Part shown: positions 1 through 5,784 of the stretch, piece after piece
Layout of the letters: each line of letters opens with the position of its first letter
Numbering within the stretch: the stretch's first letter is position 1
The notes under the pieces: generated by a model
The model's database searches: none
What the model was told of the DNA's origin: nothing
Seen by the model: the letters and a program-made list of their open reading frames with translations, nothing else
Origin: Bacillota bacterium
Lineage (GTDB): Bacteria > Bacillota > Clostridia > Christensenellales > Aristaeellaceae
Reading direction: 5' to 3'
Assembly: GCA_023392755.1 (NCBI GenBank)
Contig: JAEWNM010000048.1
Location: forward strand, 1-5,784
DNA length: 5,784 nucleotides
Translations under genes and position numbers: made by a program

Positions 1-1193
<1,193 letters not shown>

Positions 1194-1389
1194 AGCCTGT
1201 CCCTCCCACACAATATGAAAAGGGACGGTTAAGGCGCAGGCGGTTTCCCGGCAGCGCGCCTTTGTGCCGTCCCATCCCCAGATTCCCTGATGCTATCATG
1301 TTCTTCTTTTTGAAGAAATTCCTTCCGCAAATTGGTTTTTCTTGTGCCGGCATCCGTTGCGGATTGCCCAAAACCCGCAAATATTGCTG
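1194..1389 (-). other. Gap of 196 bases between gerM and rph-rdgB; no gene seen
   Basis: No convincing protein or RNA gene was found. A short open frame crosses it but runs into the RNase PH region in another frame and resembles nothing known. Structure seen: an 8-base direct repeat, CCGCAAAT on the plus strand at 1325-1332 and 1375-1382, and between them the complementary TTGCGG at 1357-1362. In the minus-strand RNA the middle element can pair with either copy. An A/U-rich hairpin (TTCTTC/GAAGAA, 1301-1317) lies further downstream. I found no good sigma-A promoter and no T-tailed terminator, so read-through from gerM is the simplest reading. Confidence 0.5.
1201..1207 (-). promoter_or_regulatory. 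Ribosome binding site deciding the TTG start of rph-rdgB
   Basis: The minus strand reads GGGAGGG, 7 bases before TTG at 1191-1193. No ATG or GTG nearby in this frame gives a full RNase PH N-terminus, so this site decides the start. It is seen in the sequence; its use is inferred. Confidence 0.75.
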
Positions 1390-2415
1390 TTAATCGATTT
1401 CGATAATGCCCGGATATTGAGCCAGCACGTCCTGCTCCTCGTTGACAAAGGTGGCTGTATCCTCTTGCTTGGGCACGAATTTTTCGCCTTCGACCTGGAT
1501 TTCCACCTTCTTTACGCCGGGGAACTGTGAGCAGGTGAACAGTATGGCCCGCAGCGCCTGCTTGCCGCCATCCGACTGCTGCGATACCTCCATGAACTCC
1601 TTTGTAAAGTTTACCGTTACCACGCCGTCCTTCATGGTAACACCGTTTAGGCCGCAATCCTTGGGCAGCGGACGGTTCAGGCCGCTATCCTCCCTCGGCC
1701 CCTTGGCCAACTCCAGCATGGCGGTGGTAAGATCGGCGGTGGAAAAAACGGTGCGTGTCACGGGGATCAGCATCCGCCCCGTCTGGGACGGGAAATACAG
1801 CTGGATCAGGTTGGCGTTGGCGGTAGCGGATGTGGATACGCTCTCCAGATTCAGCCCGTCTTCCGTAAACGCGCCGCTGACATCGGTGCCGTGGGTCAGC
1901 TTGCTTCTCGCCTGACCGTCAAACAGGAAGCTTACTTCATCCACCGTGGGGAATGTTGCCAGGGCGCTGGCCACCGCCTGCACCATAAGCAGCTCTTCCT
2001 CGGCGCTTTGGCAGCTTAGCGCTTCCTTGCTCATATCCACCCTTGCTTTTTGACTGGCGATGTTAATGTCAAAGGTGGTGCCTTCGGGGATAACGGTGCG
2101 CAGCCCCAGCCTCGCCGCCTGCAGGTCGTTTTCACTGCTCTTCACCATCAGGGCAAGGGTCGCCTTTGCCACCCCCTCCTGCTTGGCTATCTGCCTGGTC
2201 ACAGGCACCAGATAGCCCTCACCGTCCTGGTAGAACACTACCGTGGGCTGCGTTTCCCCCTGGATCTGGGCGTTGGTCTGCGTTATGTCCAGCGGCTGAT
2301 CCTCATACAGGATCTGGGTCGATTCCGGCCCCAATCCCCGCAGAGCCAGAACCACCACCAACGCCACCGCGCACAGGATCAGGATGCGCTCGATATCCGT
2401 CCGCTTGATCTTCAC
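1390..2415 (-). CDS. gerM: GerM-like sporulation protein with two GerMN domains
   Basis: This 341-residue protein has a short basic N-terminus, one hydrophobic segment at about residues 11-25, and then two repeats of the GerMN fold. Repeat 1 is about residues 57-178, starting TVVFYQDGEGYLVPVTR. Repeat 2 is about 202-316, starting NLIQLYFPSQTGRMLIPVTR. The shared pattern is a strand, then a 'L(V/I)PVTR' step, then a helix and a 'GV..V.F' strand pair. B. subtilis GerM also carries two such domains and helps build the SpoIIIA-SpoIIQ channel between mother cell and forespore. That GerM is a lipoprotein; here the only early cysteine (C15, in LILC) has leucine at -1, a poor lipobox, so a signal anchor is more likely. 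I place the start at GTG (2413-2415), 8 bases after AAGGAG. An in-frame ATG at 2463 lacks a ribosome site and lies upstream of the predicted transcription start. Location before rph supports the gerM name; the function is inferred from family and synteny. Confidence 0.83.
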   Translation of the reverse strand: MKIKRTDIERILILCAVALVVVLALRGLGPESTQILYEDQPLDITQTNAQIQGETQPTVVFYQDGEGYLVPVTRQIAKQEGVAKATLALMVKSSENDLQAARLGLRTVIPEGTTFDINIASQKARVDMSKEALSCQSAEEELLMVQAVASALATFPTVDEVSFLFDGQARSKLTHGTDVSGAFTEDGLNLESVSTSATANANLIQLYFPSQTGRMLIPVTRTVFSTADLTTAMLELAKGPREDSGLNRPLPKDCGLNGVTMKDGVVTVNFTKEFMEVSQQSDGGKQALRAILFTCSQFPGVKKVEIQVEGEKFVPKQEDTATFVNEEQDVLAQYPGIIEID

Positions 2416-2423
2416 AAAGCTCA

Positions 2424-2429
2424 CTCCTT
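2424..2429 (-). promoter_or_regulatory. Ribosome binding site deciding the GTG start of gerM
   Basis: AAGGAG on the minus strand is 8 bases before GTG at 2413-2415. It favours this start over the ATG at 2461-2463, which has no such site. Confidence 0.75.
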
Positions 2430-2448
2430 GCTTGATGATTGCAGTGAA

Positions 2449-2477
2449 AGTGTATGCCCCCATGCATCCTGCTATGA
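2449..2477 (-). promoter_or_regulatory. Predicted sigma-E (mother-cell) promoter of gerM
   Basis: On the minus strand, TCATAGCA (2470-2477) is followed by 13 bases and then CATACACT (2449-2456). The B. subtilis sigma-E consensus, as I know it, is about KMATATTT, 12-14 bases, CATACAnT. The -10 element matches at every fixed position, and the -35 element matches in its TCATA core. Transcription would start near 2441, giving a leader of about 25 bases that includes the gerM ribosome site. This is a motif match only; the sporulation role of the gene makes it more credible. Confidence 0.5.
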
Positions 2478-2509
2478 ATCGCTATTTGCGGCTTCATGAA
2501 ACAAGACGT

Positions 2510-2538
2510 TTGCGCAATTTGCATTTAGGCATTATAAT
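2510..2538 (+). promoter_or_regulatory. Sigma-A promoter of the rqcH operon
   Basis: TTGCGC at 2510-2515 (four of six to TTGACA), a spacer of exactly 17 bases, then a perfect TATAAT at 2533-2538. Predicted transcription start is near 2545, leaving a leader of about 24 bases to the ATG at 2569. The -10 region is nearly symmetric and also reads TATAAT on the minus strand at 2531-2536, but no -35 box is visible for that direction. Confidence 0.68.
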
Positions 2539-2553
2539 ATCAACCATCGCATG

Positions 2554-2560
2554 AAGGAGG
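2554..2560 (+). promoter_or_regulatory. Ribosome binding site deciding the rqcH start
   Basis: AAGGAGG lies 8 bases before ATG at 2569-2571. It overlaps an upstream in-frame ATG at 2551, which therefore has no ribosome site of its own and falls only a few bases after the predicted transcription start. Confidence 0.85.
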
Positions 2561-2568
2561 ACCGCACA

Positions 2569-4326
2569 ATGCCCATGGACGGCCTGACACTTACGTTTGT
2601 TGCCAGGGAACTGAATGAAAAGCTTGCCAACGGACGCATTGATAAGGTGGCCCAGCCGGAAAAGGACATACTTGTCATCACCATCCGCAGCCAAGGGGAA
2701 AACCACCGCCTTCTTCTGTGCGCCAGCCCCAATAACGCCAGGGCCCACCTCACCGCGCAAAGCCTGCTAAGCCCCATGGAACCGCCCATGTTCTGTATGC
2801 TGATGCGCAAGCATTTGTCGGGCGGGCATGTGCTGTCCGTGCAGCAAATAGGCGGCGACCGGGTGCTGTATGTGAAAATCGAAAACGCCGATGAACTGGG
2901 CATCATGACCACGCGTACCCTGATACTGGAAATCATGGGCCGCCATTCCAACCTGATCGCGGTGGATGCAAACGGGAAAATCATTGACGCCATCCGGCAC
3001 GTGGGCCATGACATGAGCCGCGTGCGGGAAGTGCTCCCCGGCCTCCTGTACGAAGCGCCTCCCGCCCAGGACAAGCTGGACTTTTCCACTTTTTCCAGAG
3101 AAGAGGCACAGGATAGGCTTGCCGGGCTATCCGGCCGGCTGGACAAGGCGCTGGCCAATGTCTTCCGCGGCCTTTCCTCCGTGGCCGCTCAGGAGATTGC
3201 TTACCGCCTGACCGGAAGCGACAAAGCGCTTGTTGAGGAGGCCGATTTGCCCTCCCTAAGTCAGAGGCTGTTGGATTTCATGAGCCTTGTTCCAAGCCTT
3301 GCGCCCCCGGTTATACAGCGTGACCAGGACGGCACGGCGGTGGATGTTTTCCCCTTCCCTTACCTATCAAGGAATACAGCCATGCAAGCGGCCTGTCCTT
3401 GTGTAAGCGGAGCGCTGGACGCGTTTTTTTCCACCCGTGACCTGGCGGAGCGCATCACGCAAAAAAGTGCTTCCCTCAACCGCCTGCTCAAAACCCATAT
3501 TGAGCGTTGCGAAAAAAAGCTGGCGCTGCAAATGCAGGAGCTGGAAAACAGCGAGCGGATGGAGGAATACCGTATCCTTGGCGATTTGATAAACGCCAAC
3601 CTGTACCAATTGCGCAAGGGGCAGGATACGGCAAGGGTGCAGAATTTTTACGACACTGAGGGCGGGTTTGTAAACATTGCCCTGGACAAGCAGCTGACGC
3701 CGGCGCAAAACGCGCAGCGGTATTTCAGGCGCTATCAAAAGGCGCGGGCAGCAAAGGAAACGGCTGCGGCGCAAAAAGAAAAGACATTGCAGGAGCTGGC
3801 CTTTTTGGAAGGCGCGCTGGATGATCTGCAAAAGTGTGTGGAGGAAGCGGAGCTGACGGAGATCAGGCAGGAAATGCAAAGAGCCGGGTACGTGCGGGCC
3901 AGCCACAGCCGCAAGCCGCAAAGAAAGCTGCCGGAAAGCCTTCCCTTCCGCTATGAAAGCCGGGACGGTATTGAGATGATGGTAGGCAAAAACAGCCTGC
4001 AAAACGACAGGATTACGTCGGCCGCCCGGGGCGAGGAGACATGGCTCCACGCCAAGGACATGCCCGGTTCCCACGTCATCATCAAAAAGGAGGGGGAAAT
4101 CCCCCCCACCACACTGCTGGAGGCAGCCCAGTTGGCAGCCTATTACAGCCGGGGCAGGCAAAGCGCCGGGGTGCCCATCGACTATACGCTGCGCAAATAC
4201 GTGAAAAAGCCGGGCGGCAGCCCGGCAGGCTTTGTAACCTATATCAATCAGCGCACGCTGTACATTACCGTTTCCCAAAGCGATATCAAAAAAATCAAGG
4301 AACTGTCACCAAAGAAAACCGTATAG
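2569..4326 (+). CDS. rqcH: Ribosome quality control protein RqcH (NFACT family, formerly FbpA/fibronectin-binding-like)
   Basis: RqcH binds the large ribosomal subunit carrying a stalled peptidyl-tRNA and recruits tRNA-Ala, so that a C-terminal alanine tail is added as a degradation tag. The protein is 585 residues from ATG 2569. The NFACT-N domain (about 1-220) begins MPMDGLTLTF. It carries D97-R98 and E121-I122-M123 in the EIMGRHSNLI motif, the same numbering I recall for the tRNA-contacting residues of B. subtilis RqcH, which supports this start. A long charged coiled-coil region follows (about 290-440). The C-terminal NFACT-R domain (about 461-580) includes WLHAKDMPGSH from residue 492, TLLEAAQLAAYYSRG from 515, VPIDYT and VKKPGG. 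Length and domain order are those of intact members, with no key residue missing. It has its own sigma-A promoter and is followed after 15 bases by an acetyltransferase gene. The older name 'fibronectin-binding protein' is unlikely to describe its main cytoplasmic role. Confidence 0.96.
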   Translation: MPMDGLTLTFVARELNEKLANGRIDKVAQPEKDILVITIRSQGENHRLLLCASPNNARAHLTAQSLLSPMEPPMFCMLMRKHLSGGHVLSVQQIGGDRVLYVKIENADELGIMTTRTLILEIMGRHSNLIAVDANGKIIDAIRHVGHDMSRVREVLPGLLYEAPPAQDKLDFSTFSREEAQDRLAGLSGRLDKALANVFRGLSSVAAQEIAYRLTGSDKALVEEADLPSLSQRLLDFMSLVPSLAPPVIQRDQDGTAVDVFPFPYLSRNTAMQAACPCVSGALDAFFSTRDLAERITQKSASLNRLLKTHIERCEKKLALQMQELENSERMEEYRILGDLINANLYQLRKGQDTARVQNFYDTEGGFVNIALDKQLTPAQNAQRYFRRYQKARAAKETAAAQKEKTLQELAFLEGALDDLQKCVEEAELTEIRQEMQRAGYVRASHSRKPQRKLPESLPFRYESRDGIEMMVGKNSLQNDRITSAARGEETWLHAKDMPGSHVIIKKEGEIPPTTLLEAAQLAAYYSRGRQSAGVPIDYTLRKYVKKPGGSPAGFVTYINQRTLYITVSQSDIKKIKELSPKKTV

Positions 4327-4341
4327 AAAGGAAGCCTTCCC

Positions 4342-4911
4342 ATGCTTTTTCGCGTTGCCAGGAAAGAGGACGGCGCGGACCTGTGCCGCATCTACCGCCC
4401 ATATGTTATGGAAACGGCCATCACCTTTATCGTCAAGGAGCCTACGGCGGAAAGCTTTGCGGAAAAAATCAATACGCTTATTCCGCAGTATCCCTTTATC
4501 GTGTGCGAAGAGGACGGCAGAGCGCTGGGCTATGCCTACGCTTCCGCGCTGCGCCCTCACGATGCCTACCAATGGGACGCCGAGCTTTCCGTATATGTGG
4601 ACCGTGACTATCACGGACAGGGTATCGGGCGAAGGCTCTATGCCGCGTTGCTGGCACTGCTGACACTGCAGGGTTATCAAACCGTATACGGCGTGCTTTC
4701 CCTGCCCAATGAAAAAAGCCTGGCGCTGCATAAAGCGTTCGGCTTTGAAACACTGGGAATTTTCCCGAAATCCGGGTACAAATTGGGCAAATGGCACGAT
4801 ATCATCTGGCTGCAAAAAACGCTGGGATCATTTCCTTCAGCACCGCAGCCCCCCACGCCTTTTTCCAGACTGGATGAAAAGAGCGTGCTGCAAATACTAA
4901 AAAATGCTTAA
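4342..4911 (+). CDS. GNAT-family N-acetyltransferase, phosphinothricin acetyltransferase-like
   Basis: This 189-residue protein resembles the COG1247 group of GNAT enzymes, which move an acetyl group from acetyl-CoA to an amine; the true substrate is unknown. The N-terminus (FRVARKEDGADLCRIYRPYV) is the usual first strand and helix. ITFIVKEPT at 27-35 matches the family's substrate-side segment. ELSVYVDRDYHGQGIGRRLY (81-100) is motif A, with HGQGIG as the pyrophosphate-binding loop. LPNEKSLALHKAFGFETLG is motif B, and KLGKWHDIIWLQK (148-159) is the typical C-terminal strand of this group. A proline-rich tail of about 28 residues follows and looks non-conserved. AAAGGAAG (4327-4334) serves as ribosome site, right after the rqcH stop, so the two genes probably share a transcript. 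The stop codon overlaps that of convergent pyrE. Sequence cannot show whether it acts on an amino acid, an antibiotic-like amine or a protein. Confidence 0.88.
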   Translation: MLFRVARKEDGADLCRIYRPYVMETAITFIVKEPTAESFAEKINTLIPQYPFIVCEEDGRALGYAYASALRPHDAYQWDAELSVYVDRDYHGQGIGRRLYAALLALLTLQGYQTVYGVLSLPNEKSLALHKAFGFETLGIFPKSGYKLGKWHDIIWLQKTLGSFPSAPQPPTPFSRLDEKSVLQILKNA

Positions 4912-5477
4912 AGCCTTCCTACCGGTTTTGTAACGGGTGTCCCCGCTTCACACAGGGGGCACCCTTTTTCGTCCCACGTCTCCACTTGATAGGCAATGAG
5001 CGACACAAAAGGCACACCAAAGTCAACTTTTCCGCCCGACCGATCCACCAGGCAGGCAACCTTCACCACATTGCCCCCCAGCGCGCGCACAATCTCCATC
5101 ACTTCCCGCACGCTCCCGCCAGTTGTCACCACATCCTCCACTACCAAAACGGGCGTGCCTTTTTCAATATCAAAGCCCCGGTGCAATATCATGGCCCCGT
5201 CGCGGCGCTCCGTATACACGTAGCGCAAATTCAACAATCGGCTTACCTCAAAGCCGAAGATCATGCCGCCGATGGCAGGGCTGACCACAGCCGCCGCCTT
5301 TATGTCGCCGCAGGCCTCTATCAATGCGCGGCATACCTTTTCCGTAACACCGGCCTGCTCTGTCAAATGGGCGCATTGCACATAACGGTTGGTGTGCTTT
5401 CCGCCGGCTATACGGTAATGCCCCTCCTGATAGGCATGGCATTTGTGAAACAGGGACAAAATCTCTGCCCGGTCCAT
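4908..5477 (-). CDS. pyrE: Orotate phosphoribosyltransferase, Thermus-type
   Basis: The enzyme joins orotate and PRPP to give OMP, the fifth step of de novo pyrimidine synthesis, in the cytoplasm. The 189-residue product shows GHYRIAGGKHTNRYVQCA near the N-terminus, SPAIGGMIFGFEVSR in the middle, and YTERRDG at 88-94. The PRPP-binding loop VLVVEDVVTTGGS spans 110-122. The C-terminus has the CPLC motif (173-176) followed by GTPVTKP, which with the length marks the Thermus-type branch and not the E. coli-type enzyme. The ATG at 5475-5477 has AGAGGG (5484-5489) 6 bases upstream. No other pyr gene is in view: the upstream neighbour is a spore protein gene with its own terminator. pyrE thus looks like a single-gene unit with its own promoter and too little leader for a PyrR-type attenuator. 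Its last bases overlap the acetyltransferase stop, and I see no clear terminator for it. Confidence 0.95.
   Translation of the reverse strand: MDRAEILSLFHKCHAYQEGHYRIAGGKHTNRYVQCAHLTEQAGVTEKVCRALIEACGDIKAAAVVSPAIGGMIFGFEVSRLLNLRYVYTERRDGAMILHRGFDIEKGTPVLVVEDVVTTGGSVREVMEIVRALGGNVVKVACLVDRSGGKVDFGVPFVSLIAYQVETWDEKGCPLCEAGTPVTKPVGRL
4935..4969 (+). terminator. Intrinsic terminator of the rqcH-acetyltransferase operon, inside the pyrE coding region
   Basis: GGGTGTCCCC (4935-4944) pairs with GGGGGCACCC (4955-4964) over 10 base pairs with one G-U, around a 10-base loop, and is followed at once by TTTTT (4965-4969). It lies 24 bases after the acetyltransferase stop. It is T-tailed only on the plus strand, so it serves the plus-strand operon and not pyrE. 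The same bases encode the CPLC...GTP stretch near the PyrE C-terminus. Confidence 0.82.
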
Positions 5478-5507
5478 ATGCTTCCCTCTTTTGCATGCAT
5501 TTTTTTC

Positions 5508-5537
5508 ATTTTAGCATACTTTCTCAAGAAATGCGAA
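5508..5537 (-). promoter_or_regulatory. Predicted sigma-A promoter of pyrE (extended -10)
   Basis: On the minus strand TAAAAT (5508-5513, five of six to TATAAT) is preceded directly by TGC, an extended -10. TTCGCA (5532-5537, four of six to TTGACA) lies 18 bases further upstream. Predicted start is near 5501, giving a leader of only about 24 bases that contains the AGAGGG ribosome site. Confidence 0.5.
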
Positions 5538-5609
5538 TAATTCATGCAGGCAAAAAAATGTGCGAAAGGAAACAGCGCATGAATAAATGGCTGCGCCTTT
5601 TTCACAACG

Positions 5610-5634
5610 AAAAACCGGCGGCTCGCGCCGCCGG
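5610..5634 (-). terminator. Intrinsic terminator of the SASP gene
   Basis: CCGGCGGC (5615-5622) and GCCGCCGG (5627-5634) form a perfect 8-base-pair stem around a 4-base loop. Read on the minus strand, the hairpin is followed by TTTTT (5610-5614). It sits about 41 bases after the SASP stop codon and separates that gene from pyrE. Confidence 0.85.
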
Positions 5635-5675
5635 CTGAATATCCACGGACCGTTATCCGGTATCCCGGCAAAAGG

Positions 5676-5784
5676 TCAGCGGCTCTGGCCGCTCATGGCC
5701 CGCTCCTGCTGCTCGATCATCCGCTTGACCATGTAGCCGCCGATATAGCCAGCCTGACGGCTGGGCAAGTCACCATTGTAGCCC
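5676..5784 (-). CDS. Alpha/beta-type small acid-soluble spore protein, C-terminal part (start outside window)
   Basis: The visible 35 residues before the TGA stop (5676-5678) include GYNGDLPSRQAGYIGGYMVK followed by RMIEQQERAMSG. These proteins coat and protect DNA in the dormant spore. The stretch RQAGYIGGYMVKRMI fits the second SASP signature, with the family's usual 'G-V-G-G' appearing here as Y-I-G-G, and 'GYNGDLPSRQAG' matches the segment before it. The germination-protease (GPR) cleavage site would be further upstream, beyond the edge. The gene ends in a GC-rich terminator of its own, so it is probably a single-gene unit. In known spore-formers such genes are read by the forespore factor sigma-G; that promoter is not in view. 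The identification is firm for so short a fragment, but no paralogue letter can be given. Confidence 0.84.
   Translation of the reverse strand, partial: GYNGDLPSRQAGYIGGYMVKRMIEQQERAMSGQSR

Noticed and set aside
1301..1317. Hairpin TTCTTC/GAAGAA as a terminator for gerM
   Set aside because: The stem is six A/T-rich pairs, has no T tract after it on the minus strand, and lies well past the gerM stop.
2461..2463. ATG as the gerM start, adding 16 residues
   Set aside because: No ribosome site precedes it, the added residues are not a plausible signal sequence, and a GTG 16 codons later has AAGGAG at 8 bases.
2551..2553. ATG as the rqcH start, adding six residues
   Set aside because: It overlaps the AAGGAGG site that serves ATG 2569 and lies only about six bases after the predicted transcript start; the family N-terminus and residue numbering fit 2569.
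3367..4278. Open frame of 303 codons on the minus strand opposite rqcH
   Set aside because: Long only because of the GC-rich codon pattern of rqcH; the product has no domain, and rqcH on the other strand is unmistakable.
4330..4340. Inverted repeat GGAAG-C-CTTCC over the acetyltransferase ribosome site
   Set aside because: With a sterically allowed loop only four base pairs remain, too weak to call a translational control hairpin.
5579..5638. Short plus-strand open frame of 19 codons with a GAAAGGA upstream
   Set aside because: It ends just past the SASP terminator stem, has no downstream gene on that strand to regulate, and its sequence is dictated by the hairpin.

Overview
The window reads as chromosomal DNA of a GC-rich, endospore-forming member of the Clostridia (Firmicutes/Bacillota). 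Two genes point to sporulation: a GerM-like protein and an alpha/beta-type small acid-soluble spore protein (SASP). The order gerM - rph - rdgB is the one I know from Bacillus subtilis. Strong purine-rich Shine-Dalgarno sites and GTG/TTG starts fit the same group. I cannot name the genus from sequence alone.

Left third (1-2463, minus strand). A two-domain GerMN protein (gerM) is followed, after a 196-base gap, by one long open frame that starts at a TTG with a strong ribosome site. This frame encodes RNase PH and continues without a stop into a RdgB/Ham1-type XTP/dITP diphosphatase. The fused protein runs off the left edge, with roughly 45-50 residues missing. A good match to a sigma-E (mother-cell) promoter lies just upstream of the gerM GTG start.

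Middle (2464-4911, plus strand). A sigma-A promoter with a perfect TATAAT drives rqcH, the NFACT-family ribosome rescue factor that adds alanine tails to stalled chains. Fifteen bases later comes a GNAT-family acetyltransferase of the phosphinothricin-acetyltransferase-like type, probably in the same transcript.

Right (4908-5784, minus strand). A Thermus-type pyrE (orotate phosphoribosyltransferase) converges on the acetyltransferase, and the two stop codons overlap. A strong intrinsic terminator for the plus-strand operon lies inside the 3' end of pyrE, in the codons for its C-terminal CPLC region. pyrE has its own extended -10 promoter and a very short leader. The window ends in the C-terminal part of an alpha/beta-type SASP gene, followed by its own GC-rich terminator.

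I see no mobile element, CRISPR array, tRNA or rRNA. The genes are core genes. The unusual points are the rph-rdgB fusion, the terminator embedded in pyrE, and the predicted sporulation promoter in front of an RNA-processing and nucleotide-cleaning unit.
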